Source: an uncultured Clostridia bacterium
GTDB lineage: Bacteria > Bacillota > Clostridia > Oscillospirales > Acutalibacteraceae
Assembly: GCA_946566955.1 (NCBI GenBank)
Contig: CAMNXD010000002.1
Location: forward strand, 62,001-126,000
Length of the DNA: 64,000 nucleotides
Reading direction: 5' to 3'
Below the pieces are notes generated by a model, which saw nothing but the letters and a program-made list of their open reading frames with translations, ran no database searches and was not told the origin of the DNA. This document shows, in pieces, positions 40,947 to 52,268 of the stretch. How positions within the stretch are numbered: position 1 is the first letter of the stretch; each line of letters opens with the position of its first letter. Position numbers and translations under genes: made by a program.

Positions 40947-42302
40947 CTAAACGCCAACATATGCGTCAATGCACCTTATTGTGGCATCAACTGATTTTAT
41001 AAAACCTTTTCTGCCATCTCTAACTGCAAAGCTCAAACTATTATCTAAATAATTCCCTAAATGTGCTGCCAAAATATAACATGCCCTGTTTAACGGGGGT
41101 CCTTCTGCATCTGCATTTTCAACTACAATTTTTCGGAATTCATCGCTACCAGTCAAATTTGTTATGCCTTCTTCAACTTTAGTAAAATGAAATATTCCTT
41201 CTTTTAACAGCTCGCTATAATGTGTTAATTTTTGAACATTTCCCCCTTTTTCCTTTTCTATAGATTCTATTGTTTCCTCCGCTTTTTTTATTTTTTTATT
41301 TAAGTCTTCTATTTCTTTTGTTTTTTGATCTATTGTCGCTTGGCTCAATTGTCCTTCACGTTGTACAAGCTTTTCTTCAATTTCCTCTTTCCTTAACGTG
41401 CTTTGTTTTTTAACTTCATTTGCAGCTCTTAACATTTCAAGGGATTTCAAATCACCGGCACAATCTGTGCAAAATTGACATATATCATTGTGAATTTTTT
41501 TGCGGTTTTGAAGTGTTTTTAGTAAGCCATCTAAACAACATGTTGGTTTGTTTTCATCAAAGTGATACAAACTTTTAATTACCAGAATTACATTTTCCAT
41601 ATCTTTTAGTTCATATTTCCCATCATGAAAATTCCTGAGTGCATTTTCTAATACACTATCAACGCCTGAATTAGTATTGGTGTCTAGCATGTTCTGTTTA
41701 CAGACCTCTTTAATAGGCCCAGATCTAATTGGCTGAGCTATTTCCAGAGTTGCTATATCATTACAAAGCTTTTGGGCGATGGTTAATGACAAAATCTCCA
41801 AACAATCCCCTGCGAATTTCACATCTGCGTTCTTTTGATCTATCCAGTCTGTACAACCTGCATTGAACTTAAGAATTAATTCTTTCACAGGTTTTCCTGA
41901 ATGAATTGCGCCCAGAATAGGTTCAAACGTTTGAATCACATTAGGTCTAAAAACTGGACGCCACTTTCCTACATCCACAACAAAATACCAATTCGATTTT
42001 TTTAAACCTTCAGCATATTCCATTACTTCTCTTATCGTTCGTAGGTCTTTTTCTATAGCATCGATGCCCATTTGTCCATTAGCTTGGCCTATTTTTAGGA
42101 ATATCTTTTTTAACTTTTCAAGATTACTAGCTATTTTTTCTGGTAGCTTTTTGCCATTATCAGTCCTTAGTGCCGGAAAATTTCCCTTTATCATGTTCTC
42201 CCAGGCATTTTCTTCATTAAAATTGTATTTATTAAGTGCTTCTACTATATCCCTAGTCTTAGTATTACTAGTATTACTAGCACTCGGAAAGAAAAAACTC
42301 AT
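40947..42302 (-). CDS. Coiled-coil protein of unknown function, convergent with the AAA+ gene
   Basis: The protein has 451 residues and starts at ATG 42302, 8 nt after AAGGAG. No signal peptide or membrane helix. The first 25 residues are Ser/Asn/Thr-rich, then mostly helical, with several Cys (CQFCTDC around 270) and a heptad-rich coiled coil at about 305-358 (LSQATIDQKTKEIEDLNKKI). No known domain recognised. It shares the promoter type of the neighbouring exported proteins and the same AT-rich codon use. It may be an effector or a cytoplasmic partner of the cluster. Confidence 0.65.
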   Translation of the reverse strand: MSFFFPSASNTSNTKTRDIVEALNKYNFNEENAWENMIKGNFPALRTDNGKKLPEKIASNLEKLKKIFLKIGQANGQMGIDAIEKDLRTIREVMEYAEGLKKSNWYFVVDVGKWRPVFRPNVIQTFEPILGAIHSGKPVKELILKFNAGCTDWIDQKNADVKFAGDCLEILSLTIAQKLCNDIATLEIAQPIRSGPIKEVCKQNMLDTNTNSGVDSVLENALRNFHDGKYELKDMENVILVIKSLYHFDENKPTCCLDGLLKTLQNRKKIHNDICQFCTDCAGDLKSLEMLRAANEVKKQSTLRKEEIEEKLVQREGQLSQATIDQKTKEIEDLNKKIKKAEETIESIEKEKGGNVQKLTHYSELLKEGIFHFTKVEEGITNLTGSDEFRKIVVENADAEGPPLNRACYILAAHLGNYLDNSLSFAVRDGRKGFIKSVDATIRCIDAYVGV

Positions 42303-42354
42303 CTAAATCACTCCTTTTTATAGTTTGCTGTTTTAATCTAAAAACAGTATTTAA

Positions 42355-42383
42355 ATAATACCATATTAAAATATATCTGTCAA
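42355..42383 (-). promoter_or_regulatory. Promoter of the coiled-coil gene
   Basis: On the minus strand TTGACA (42378-42383), a 17-nt spacer ending TGG and TATTAT (42355-42360), about 53 bp before the ATG. Confidence 0.75.
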
Positions 42384-42580
42384 TATCAATAGTTCAAGAA
42401 ATTATTTTATTATTTGCTATGATTTTAGGCTTTAAAAACCCTTAATTTTGAAACATATTATATATTTGTAGCCATCATTGCTGCAATCAAACATTTAAAC
42501 CTAAATATATTAATAAAATAATACAAGGTCCTCCATAACATATGGCGAACCTATTTATTTTGAAAATAAAACTTTATAAT

Positions 42581-44572
<1,992 letters not shown>

Positions 44573-44600
44573 TTATCAGCATCCTTTCTTTAAACTAACA

Positions 44601-45932
44601 TCATAATAAAGAATATTTTTCCACACCTTGGTTTGTAATTTTAGCTTTTATTAACGGCTCCGCTTTAGGCTTTACATTTGAAATTTTTATAGCATTTTTT
44701 AAGATATTTTCCCCTTCTTTGCATCTATTCACGCTTGAAGAATAAAGCATTGCTAAAAGCTCTCCTTTTTTTATTTCGTCCCCTACCTTTTTATTTAAAA
44801 TTATTCCCGCATAAGGGTCTATATATTCTTCCTTGCTCTGACGTCCTGCACCTAAAATCATAGCTGCTTTGCCCAGCTTATCTGCTTGCATTTCACTAAT
44901 ATATCCTTCGAAATCAGAAAGATATTCATAAACGATTTTCGATTTATTGGGATACTCATCTTCCAGAAGCACTGAGATATCCCCTCCCAAAGCAGAAATC
45001 ATTTCTTGAAGTTTTTCAAATGCTCTACCGCTATCTATAGCTTCTTTTGCCATTTTTTCGCACTTTTCAAACGATCCCTTCTCAGCGAGATTTAGCATAT
45101 GTGCAGCTAAATATATAGAAATATTTCTTAAATCTTTCGGTCCTCTCCCTTTAAGAACTTCGCAAGCTTCCCAAACTTCTAAAAAATTTCCTATGGCATT
45201 TCCAAGCGGTTGGTTCATGTCGGTTATAATAGACACAACCTTCTTTTTAAAGCTATCTCCAATTTCCACCATAAGACGCGATAAATCTATGGCATCTTTT
45301 GTATTTTTCATAAAGGCTCCATCGCCTACTTTAACGTCCAGTAAAATACAGTCAGAACCCGAAGCCAACTTTTTACTCATAATACTAGACGCAATCAAAG
45401 GAATACTTTCAACCGTAGCAGTTACATCCCTTAAAGCATAAATCTTCTTGTCTGCAGGAACTAAATTACTCGTCTGGCTAATAACGCAGCAACCTATTTC
45501 GTTTACAATTTTAAAAAATTTTTCTTTTTCTATTGCGAGGTTTATTCCATCAATTGATTCTAGTTTATCAACAGTCCCTCCAGTATGACCTAGCGCTCTA
45601 CCTGACATCTTTGCCACCTTTACTCCAAAACAAGCCACAAGTGGAGCGAGTATAATAGTTGTTTTATCGCCAACTCCCCCTGTACTGTGCTTATCAACCT
45701 TTATACCCTCTATCCTAGAAAGGTCAATCCTTTCACCAGAATTTAGCATAGAGCTTGTTAAAAAGCTGCATTCTTGATTAGTCATTCCTTTTAAACACAC
45801 AGCCATTAAAAATGCTGACATTTGGTAATCTTTTATATCCTCTTGCAAATAACCATTTACGAAAAATTCTATTTCCTCTTGAGTTAGATCTTCTCCATTT
45901 TTCTTTTTTTCGATTATATCATAGGCTCTCAT
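44601..45932 (-). CDS. pdp: Pyrimidine-nucleoside phosphorylase
   Basis: The protein has 443 residues. The thymidine/pyrimidine phosphorylase signature KMSGRALGHTGGTVDKLESI and the phosphate/nucleoside site DKHSTGGVGDKTT are both present, with a C-terminal pyrimidine-phosphorylase domain (PYAGIILNKKVGDEIKKGE). It cleaves uridine, thymidine or deoxyuridine with phosphate to base and (deoxy)ribose-1-phosphate. Its neighbours deoC, deoB and deoD and the nucleoside transporter define a salvage cluster. AAAGGAG precedes the ATG. Confidence 0.94.
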   Translation of the reverse strand: MRAYDIIEKKKNGEDLTQEEIEFFVNGYLQEDIKDYQMSAFLMAVCLKGMTNQECSFLTSSMLNSGERIDLSRIEGIKVDKHSTGGVGDKTTIILAPLVACFGVKVAKMSGRALGHTGGTVDKLESIDGINLAIEKEKFFKIVNEIGCCVISQTSNLVPADKKIYALRDVTATVESIPLIASSIMSKKLASGSDCILLDVKVGDGAFMKNTKDAIDLSRLMVEIGDSFKKKVVSIITDMNQPLGNAIGNFLEVWEACEVLKGRGPKDLRNISIYLAAHMLNLAEKGSFEKCEKMAKEAIDSGRAFEKLQEMISALGGDISVLLEDEYPNKSKIVYEYLSDFEGYISEMQADKLGKAAMILGAGRQSKEEYIDPYAGIILNKKVGDEIKKGELLAMLYSSSVNRCKEGENILKNAIKISNVKPKAEPLIKAKITNQGVEKYSLL

Positions 45933-45966
45933 TTTTAATTTAGCTCTCCTTTATAGCAGAAAAATC

Positions 45967-46620
45967 TTAGTTTATATTTTTAACAAACTTTATAATTTTA
46001 CTCGTTCCCAATCTATCGGCCCCTAACTTTATAAATTCTTCTGCATCCTTTAAAGTACTAATCCCTCCTGCAGCTTTGATTTTAACCCGAGAATCTAAAT
46101 TCTTTTTAAATAGCACTATGTCCTCCCGCTTTGCTCCGCATTTTGAAAATCCTGTAGAAGTTTTAATAAAATCCGCTCCAGAGGAGCTAACTATTTTGCA
46201 CATATTTATCTTCTCTTCTTCGGATAGCAAACACGTTTCAATAATTACTTTTAAAATTTTATCTTCACATACTTTTTTTATCTCACTTATTTCGTCCTCA
46301 ATATAAGTAAAATTTTTGCTTTTTAATGCTCCTATATTAATTACCATATCTATTTCATCTGCACCGTTTTCTAAAGCATCAGAAGTCTCAAATATTTTAC
46401 TTTTCTTAGTACTATAGCCATTTGGGAAACCTATAACAGTGCAAATCTTCATGTTTTTTCCGCTATACTCTTTTGCACGCTTTACAAAGCTAGGTGAAAT
46501 GCATACCGATGCCACTCGGTATTTTATAGCGTCGTCGCAGAGAGTTTTTACATCACTAAAGGTTGCATCTACTGATAAAAGAGTATGATCTACTCTTGAT
46601 AAAATTTTTTTTATATCCAT
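45967..46620 (-). CDS. deoC: Deoxyribose-phosphate aldolase
   Basis: The protein has 217 residues. DHTLLSVDATFSDVKTLCDD at the start, the DeoC core KVIIETCLLSEEEKINMCKI with Lys135-type position, and the Schiff-base region ADFIKTSTGFSKCGA with the catalytic Lys. It splits deoxyribose-5-phosphate into glyceraldehyde-3-phosphate and acetaldehyde, the exit of deoxynucleoside catabolism to glycolysis. GGAG lies 6 nt before the ATG. Confidence 0.94.
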   Translation of the reverse strand: MDIKKILSRVDHTLLSVDATFSDVKTLCDDAIKYRVASVCISPSFVKRAKEYSGKNMKICTVIGFPNGYSTKKSKIFETSDALENGADEIDMVINIGALKSKNFTYIEDEISEIKKVCEDKILKVIIETCLLSEEEKINMCKIVSSSGADFIKTSTGFSKCGAKREDIVLFKKNLDSRVKIKAAGGISTLKDAEEFIKLGADRLGTSKIIKFVKNIN

Positions 46621-46699
46621 TTATAGCTCCTTATTTTATAGAAGCAGTAACTGAGCTCACTGCTTCCAACAAAATGTAATTTTAATTCAACTTACTAAA

Positions 46700-47623
46700 T
46701 TATCTTTCTCCCTTTTGATAAGGTACTCCAGATGCTTTTGGAGCAGAAGAGCGTCCCACAAAAACAATTAACATTATTATTGTTAAAACGTAAGGAATCA
46801 TTGCGAGAAGTGGTGACGGAATATTTACAGTTCCACCTCCGAGCATTACTACTAAGGCTTGAGAAAATCCAAAGAGCAAGCATGCTAAGTATGCCCCAAA
46901 AGGACGCCATTTTCCAAATATTACAGCCGCCAAAGCTATGAATCCCTGACCACTTATCGCCGTAGGAGTAAACTGAGAAATTATAGCGAGAGTTACTGTC
47001 CCTCCACCGAGTCCCGCAAGAAATCCAGAAGCAATAACGCAAAAATATCTTGACTTATAAACAGATACTCCTAAAGTGTCCACAGCTGCAGGATGTTCAC
47101 CCATAGCACGTATTCTGAGGCCCCACTTAGTTTTATAAAGCAAAAACCATGTTGCAGTTACAACAAATACTGCTAAAATAACAGTCACATCTATATTTAA
47201 ATTGCTAAATGCTGTATTTTGTAAAGATTTTAAGCTTATTATTTTTGGAAGTTTTGCTGGAACAGGTATAGTTAAAGTTGCTCCATTGAAAAAATATCTA
47301 GATAGAAACATTGCAAGTCCTGGACCAATTAAGTTTAAAGCTATACCTGAAACTGTTTGATCAGATTTAAAAGTAATTGAAGCAACTGCATGCAATAGTG
47401 ACATAATCGCCCCTGCTAAACCTGCGCAAAGAAGTCCAAGCCAAGCATTGTTGGAAAAATACCCTACTGTTGCACCGGCTAGAGCACCTATGCTCATCAT
47501 TCCTTCTATTCCAATGTTCACTATTCCTGACCTCTCTGATATAACTCCTCCCATAGCTGCTAAAGTTAGAGGCGCAGAGTACATTAAAGTTATGGAAATA
47601 GCAATTAAAATATTACTTAACAT
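46700..47623 (-). CDS. nupC: Nucleoside ABC transporter permease 2
   Basis: The protein has 307 residues with about nine hydrophobic helices. GGVISERSGIVNIGIEGMMS near the N-terminus and FLAGLGGGTVTLAI, GQGFIALAAVIFGKW are family motifs of BPD_transp_2 permeases of the BMP/Nup type. Its start overlaps the end of the other permease by 11 bp. Together with that permease, the double ATPase and the BMP binding protein it imports nucleosides. Gene symbol follows the lactococcal nup naming; the substrate range is inferred. Confidence 0.88.
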   Translation of the reverse strand: MLSNILIAISITLMYSAPLTLAAMGGVISERSGIVNIGIEGMMSIGALAGATVGYFSNNAWLGLLCAGLAGAIMSLLHAVASITFKSDQTVSGIALNLIGPGLAMFLSRYFFNGATLTIPVPAKLPKIISLKSLQNTAFSNLNIDVTVILAVFVVTATWFLLYKTKWGLRIRAMGEHPAAVDTLGVSVYKSRYFCVIASGFLAGLGGGTVTLAIISQFTPTAISGQGFIALAAVIFGKWRPFGAYLACLLFGFSQALVVMLGGGTVNIPSPLLAMIPYVLTIIMLIVFVGRSSAPKASGVPYQKGER

Positions 47624-48746
47624 CTAATTTTGCCTTCCTCTCCAAAAATTTATTAATTAAAGACGGAACTATACGTACTAACGCTACAAAAAACACTATA
47701 ACCCCAATCATAATGTTTACTATTTCGGAAGGAGCACCTATTTTAAACTGTAAAGACTGTCCGGAGTAAATAAGTGCGCTAAACATTAATCCTGCAAATA
47801 TACACCCTACCGGTGAGCTTCCGGCTATCAAAGCTACGGAAAGTCCATTAAAACCATAATTTTCAAACATAGCTAGTGACTGTATACCGTGAAGTGAAGT
47901 TCCGGTAATTGAAAGTGCTCCTGCAAGACCCGAAAGTGCTCCTGAAATTAGCATCGTATAAAAAATGTTTCTAGGAACATTTATTCCTGCATTTTGAGCA
48001 GCATCAGGATTCAGTCCCGCTACTCGGAGTTCATAGCCCTTTTTGGTTTTATAAATCATGACCCAGCTCAGCACAGCAACTACTACGGCAACTAGAAAAT
48101 TTAAGTTAAAATCTGTCTTTAGAATTACATCATTTAGAAAATAATTATTCCTTAAAAATTCACGGCCTTGATCTGAAAATTTCCAATCATTTAGTAAGAG
48201 TGTAAACCCCGAAGGATTTATAGGATAGCTTCCATCACTATCTGGTTTATTAAACCTTTCTGAAAGTGCAATGTAGTTACAAAAATAAAGTGCTATCCAG
48301 TTAAACATTATACTAGTTAAAACCTCGTGAATGCCAAATTTTGACTTCAACATGCCAACTAATCCTCCAAAAATTGCCCCCGCTGCAACACCTGACAAAA
48401 TCACAAGTGGTATCTGGATTGCAGGATGAAAGTCACACAGGATTCCCACGATGGTCGCAAACACTGTGGAAATTATGTACTGCCCTTCTGCCCCGATGTT
48501 AAAAAGTCCAGCTTTAAAAGCAAATGCCACGCTCAGTGCAGTTAAAATTATAGGAGTGCTCTTTAGTATTACGTTTACTATAAATTTAGGTCTGGAAAAA
48601 ACTGAATTCACCATTATTGCTAACGACTGGCTAGCACTGTATCCAGTTACAAGTAAAATTCCACAGGCTACCATAAAACCACATACTACTGCGATAGAAG
48701 TACATGCAAACGGAGTTTTTAAAAATTTAGCTATTTTCTCTATCAT
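47613..48746 (-). CDS. nupB: Nucleoside ABC transporter permease 1
   Basis: The protein has 377 residues with about ten hydrophobic helices. FKAGLFNIGAEGQYIISTVF, then RVAGLNPDAAQNAGINVPRN and GLAGALSITGTSLHGIQSLA are characteristic of the larger permease of BMP-type nucleoside transporters. It overlaps both neighbours (20 bp with the ATPase gene, 11 bp with the second permease), indicating tight coupling. It forms the membrane heterodimer with the second permease. Confidence 0.88.
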   Translation of the reverse strand: MIEKIAKFLKTPFACTSIAVVCGFMVACGILLVTGYSASQSLAIMVNSVFSRPKFIVNVILKSTPIILTALSVAFAFKAGLFNIGAEGQYIISTVFATIVGILCDFHPAIQIPLVILSGVAAGAIFGGLVGMLKSKFGIHEVLTSIMFNWIALYFCNYIALSERFNKPDSDGSYPINPSGFTLLLNDWKFSDQGREFLRNNYFLNDVILKTDFNLNFLVAVVVAVLSWVMIYKTKKGYELRVAGLNPDAAQNAGINVPRNIFYTMLISGALSGLAGALSITGTSLHGIQSLAMFENYGFNGLSVALIAGSSPVGCIFAGLMFSALIYSGQSLQFKIGAPSEIVNIMIGVIVFFVALVRIVPSLINKFLERKAKLDVK

Positions 48747-50271
48747 TGCCTTTACCTCCTGCCATTAAAAGACCTACGTTATGCTCATTGGCTTCTTCTT
48801 GAGTGAACTCTCCTGCAATTGAGCCGTCATATATTACAGCCACTCTATCGGATAAATCCAATATCTCATCTAGTTCAAGAGATATCAAAAGCACTGCTTT
48901 TCCTTCGTCCCGAAGCCTCACTAGTATTTTATGTACATACTCAATTGCACCTACATCAAGTCCACGAGTAGGTTGCACTGCAATTAGCAAATCAGGGTTA
49001 CTCGAAACTTCTCTTCCTATTATTAATTTTTGCTGATTTCCTCCAGATAAATTTCGAATTTTAGTATTTTTACAATTAACCGGCCGAATATCGTACTCTT
49101 TTATAAGAGAATCTGTGAATTTATCTCTCTCTTCGTAATTTAAAAATCCATTTACACAAAACGGTTTTTTCCTATACTTATCTAAAATTGCATTATCTGC
49201 AACTGACATCGATAAAATTGAACCATCTTTGTGGCGATCTTCATGGATAATGGATATCTTACTATCCAAAACATTTCTAACACTTGTATTTTGAATTTCT
49301 TTATCACCCATCAGTATTTTACCTGATTCAGCATATCTTTTGCTTATTATAGCTTCTAAAAGTTCTTTTTGACCATTACCCTCAATGCCGGCCAAACCGT
49401 ATATTTCGCCTCTTTTAAGTGATAAACTTAAATTCTTTACGGCATCGAGTCCTCTTTCGGATTTTACGCAGAGATTCTCTATTCTAAATATAACTTCTCC
49501 GGCTTTTGCGGGCTTCTTTTCAACTGAAAGCTTTACCTTTCTGCCAACCATTTTTTCAGCCAAACTTTGCTCGCTTTCCTCTTGAACCTCTACTCTATCA
49601 ACAAATTTTCCTTTTCGAATAATAGTACATTCTTTAGAGGACTTTTTAATTTCCTTGAGCTTGTGAGTTATAATTATTATAGTTTTGCCATCTCGTTTTA
49701 GGCACTCTATAATTTCCATTAGCTCATCAATTTCATATGGAGTTAAAACAGCAGTGGGCTCATCTAAAATTAAAATTTCTGCTCCTCTATAAAGCGCTTT
49801 GAGAATTTCAACCTTTTGCTGCATTCCAACCGAAATATTTCTAACTCTCCTTTTAAGTTCAACCTTCATTCCATATCTTGAAATTATGTCTAAAATTTTC
49901 TTTTTTGCTTTTCGAGTGTTAATTATTCCAAATTTATCTGTAGTTTCAGTTCCGAGTATGATATTTTGCATTACAGTAAATTTTTCAATAAGCATAAAAT
50001 GCTGATGGACCATTCCAATTCCATAGCTTATAGCGCAGCTAGGATTATAAATATTTACTTTTTCACCATTTAAATATATTTCACCTGTATCTGCACCATA
50101 AAGTCCATAAAGAATATTCATAAGAGTACTTTTACCCGCGCCGTTTTCACCAAGTATAGCATGAGTTTCGCCTTTTTTAACGTCTAAATCTACAGAATCA
50201 AGTGCTACAGAGTTATTAAAAATTTTTGTAATTCCTCGCATTTGAACCGCATAATCTTTATTAATTTCCAA
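48727..50271 (-). CDS. nupA: Nucleoside ABC transporter ATP-binding protein (two ABC domains)
   Basis: A TTG start after AGGAGG gives 514 residues. Two ABC modules in tandem: the first has GENGAGKSTLMNILYGLY, signature ISVGMQQKVEI and LILDEPTAVLTP; the second has GLAGIEGNGQKELLEAI (degenerate Walker A), signature LSGGNQQKLIIGRE and DLLIAVQPTRGLDVGA. The second Walker B lacks the usual Glu, the normal asymmetry of RbsA-like proteins. It energises uptake by the two permeases downstream. Confidence 0.93.
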   Translation of the reverse strand: MEINKDYAVQMRGITKIFNNSVALDSVDLDVKKGETHAILGENGAGKSTLMNILYGLYGADTGEIYLNGEKVNIYNPSCAISYGIGMVHQHFMLIEKFTVMQNIILGTETTDKFGIINTRKAKKKILDIISRYGMKVELKRRVRNISVGMQQKVEILKALYRGAEILILDEPTAVLTPYEIDELMEIIECLKRDGKTIIIITHKLKEIKKSSKECTIIRKGKFVDRVEVQEESEQSLAEKMVGRKVKLSVEKKPAKAGEVIFRIENLCVKSERGLDAVKNLSLSLKRGEIYGLAGIEGNGQKELLEAIISKRYAESGKILMGDKEIQNTSVRNVLDSKISIIHEDRHKDGSILSMSVADNAILDKYRKKPFCVNGFLNYEERDKFTDSLIKEYDIRPVNCKNTKIRNLSGGNQQKLIIGREVSSNPDLLIAVQPTRGLDVGAIEYVHKILVRLRDEGKAVLLISLELDEILDLSDRVAVIYDGSIAGEFTQEEANEHNVGLLMAGGKGNDRENS

Positions 50272-50296
50272 GAATATCCTCCTCTCAAAATAGCTG

Positions 50297-51370
50297 CTAT
50301 ATTTTTAAAGCTGGAAGCTTTTTTATAAATTCATTAAATTTTACAGGAGTACTAGGAGGGACTATCAAGCCACTTCTTATTTTATTTTCAATTTCTTTGA
50401 TGGATTTTTTAAGGCTATCCTCAATGTTAGGATTTTGTTCCGGTATTCCAACACATCCTTCTTTGATTCCAAGCGAAATATCCTGACCTCCAATTTTTTC
50501 TCCATTTAAAAGTTTAGTTGAGACCATTTCAACTGCTTTCCCAACGTCCTTTATTGCAGAAGTTAAAACGTTCTTAGGTGCAAGAAATGATTGATCCATA
50601 TCTGCTCCTATTGCATAGGCATCTCTTTCTTTTGCAGCTTCAATAACTCCTACTCCGGCTCCGCCAGCCGCATGAAATATTACATCGCATTCTTCAAACA
50701 TTTTCATAGCTATTGCTTTTCCCTTCGCAGAGTCGCTAAAGCTTTCAGAGTATTGCACCTTTACACTTATACCTATGTCTCGTACTTTTGCAGCATAAGC
50801 AACTCCTGCTCTATAACCATACTCAAATTGATCAATAACCATTCCTCTCATTCCGCCTATAAAGCCAACTTGGTGAGTTTTAGTCGTCATGCCGGCTATG
50901 TACCCTACCAAAAAAGAGGATTCTTCAGCACGAAACGCTACGCTTATAACATTTTCAGGCACATTTTCTCCCCAACCGTAGTCTGCAATTGCGTAATTTA
51001 ATTCCGGATTTATTTTAGAAGCTAACTCTACAGGATCCGCGAGCTTATATCCAATACCCCAAATTAAATTTGCGTTTTCGTCGGCCAACTTATCAAAGTT
51101 AACTCCATAGTCAGACGCTTGCTGACATTCAACGTATCCTATTTTTGAACCACTTTTCTCTGAAAAGCTTTTAAGTCCATTCCATGCCGACTCTTGAAAA
51201 GATTGGTCATTTATTCCGCCTCCGTCAGTTACCATTGCAACGAAAAATCTGTCTTCATTGACTGCTCCTTTGGCTATTAAAATACTAGTTTTAACTATAA
51301 GAGTACAAAAGCTTATTCCTATTGCTGCTAAAGCACTAAAAAGCAGTACTCTTGAAATTATCTTTTTCAT
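50297..51370 (-). CDS. bmpA: BMP-family nucleoside-binding protein
   Basis: The protein has 357 residues. An N-terminal hydrophobic helix (about 7-34) lacks a proper lipobox (ISFC), so it is probably anchored by an uncleaved helix rather than lipid. The BMP domain begins RFFVAMVTDGGGINDQSFQE and contains SAWNGLKSFSE, GGMRGMVIDQFEYGYRAG and HAAGGAGVGVIEAAKE, typical of PnrA/BmpA purine-nucleoside binders. It is first of the four transporter genes and lies just after deoD, which fits delivery of imported purine nucleosides to the phosphorylase. Confidence 0.92.
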   Translation of the reverse strand: MKKIISRVLLFSALAAIGISFCTLIVKTSILIAKGAVNEDRFFVAMVTDGGGINDQSFQESAWNGLKSFSEKSGSKIGYVECQQASDYGVNFDKLADENANLIWGIGYKLADPVELASKINPELNYAIADYGWGENVPENVISVAFRAEESSFLVGYIAGMTTKTHQVGFIGGMRGMVIDQFEYGYRAGVAYAAKVRDIGISVKVQYSESFSDSAKGKAIAMKMFEECDVIFHAAGGAGVGVIEAAKERDAYAIGADMDQSFLAPKNVLTSAIKDVGKAVEMVSTKLLNGEKIGGQDISLGIKEGCVGIPEQNPNIEDSLKKSIKEIENKIRSGLIVPPSTPVKFNEFIKKLPALKI

Positions 51371-51383
51371 AGGTTTCCTCCAA

Positions 51384-52124
51384 TCAGTTCAAGCTTATAC
51401 TTGTATTTAAAGCTATTTCTACCATTTGATTAAATCCCTTTTCGCGTTCTTCTGAAGACAGTGAAAGCCCCTGCATAGGGCAGTCCGAAATAGTGACCAT
51501 GCATAAGGCATTCTTTTTAAGCTTTGCAGCATTCATATAAAGTGCAGCAGATTCCATTTCAACAGCAAGTATTCCCATTTCTTGCCATTTATGTAAAACA
51601 TCAGACTCACTATAAAATACATCAGTAGAATAAACATTTCCAACAAAAGTGTTCACATCAAAACTTTTTGAGCACTGTACCGCTCTTTCTAATAAATGAA
51701 AATCGGCGATAGGAGCAAAGTTTCCATTCAACTTATATTGCATGCAATAATTTGAATCCGTACAAGCTCCCATCGCCATAACTATATCTCTTAAATTAAC
51801 TTTTTCAGATACCGCTCCCGCACTGCCTATTCTTATTATATTCTCCACTTCATAAAACTTGAAAAGCTCATAAGAATATATCCCTATAGAAGCCATACCC
51901 ATACCGCTGCCCATCACAGAAACAGTGTTTTGCCTATATTTTCCAGTATATCCAAGCATACCTCTGACTTCATTTATGCATTTTACTTCCGTTAAAAAAT
52001 TCTGAGCTATATACCTGGCTCTTAGTGGATCGCCAGGCATTAAAACAGTTTTTGCAATTTCTCCTTTTTGAGCTGAAATATGAGGAGTTGGCAAATTTAA
52101 CATAAATTTAAAAGGTCGATTCAT
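51384..52124 (-). CDS. deoD: Purine-nucleoside phosphorylase, DeoD type
   Basis: The frame gives 246 residues; the family usually begins near TPHISA (residue 13 here). VLMPGDPLRARYIAQNFL, GMLGYTGKYRQNTVSVMGSG, IRIGSAGAVSE and VEMESAALYMNA are hexameric trimer-type PNP motifs. It phosphorolyses purine (deoxy)nucleosides to base and ribose-1-phosphate. Neither ATG 52124 nor the next Met has a ribosome site close by; the nearest AAAAGGTGG is about 30 nt upstream, and the start lies in the loop of a 9-bp hairpin. Start and translational control are thus uncertain. Confidence 0.93.
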   Translation of the reverse strand: MNRPFKFMLNLPTPHISAQKGEIAKTVLMPGDPLRARYIAQNFLTEVKCINEVRGMLGYTGKYRQNTVSVMGSGMGMASIGIYSYELFKFYEVENIIRIGSAGAVSEKVNLRDIVMAMGACTDSNYCMQYKLNGNFAPIADFHLLERAVQCSKSFDVNTFVGNVYSTDVFYSESDVLHKWQEMGILAVEMESAALYMNAAKLKKNALCMVTISDCPMQGLSLSSEEREKGFNQMVEIALNTSISLN

Positions 52125-52150
52125 TGTATATAATATTTACTTCGACCTTT
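52111..52150 (-). promoter_or_regulatory. Hairpin enclosing the deoD start codon
   Basis: AAAGGTCGA (52111-52119) and TCGACCTTT (52142-52150) form a perfect 9-bp stem around a loop that contains the ATG. On the transcript the 5' arm carries an AAAGG that could otherwise serve as a ribosome site. A possible translational or operator element. Confidence 0.4.
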
Positions 52151-52268
52151 AGTCACCACCTTTTAGTAAGATAATTTGTTGGCAATAACATTAAACATTG
52201 TGACAAAATGCCCTAATTTTTTACGAAACTCACTTAAAAATCATAACTTTAATATCTTTCTCCTTTCG

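Noticed and set aside
46695..47042. Alternative 115-codon frame inside the permease gene
   Set aside because: Overlaps the better-supported nucleoside permease in another frame.
52125..52268. Purine riboswitch upstream of deoD
   Set aside because: I could not find the conserved three-way junction loops of the purine aptamer; only a simple hairpin at the start codon is visible.
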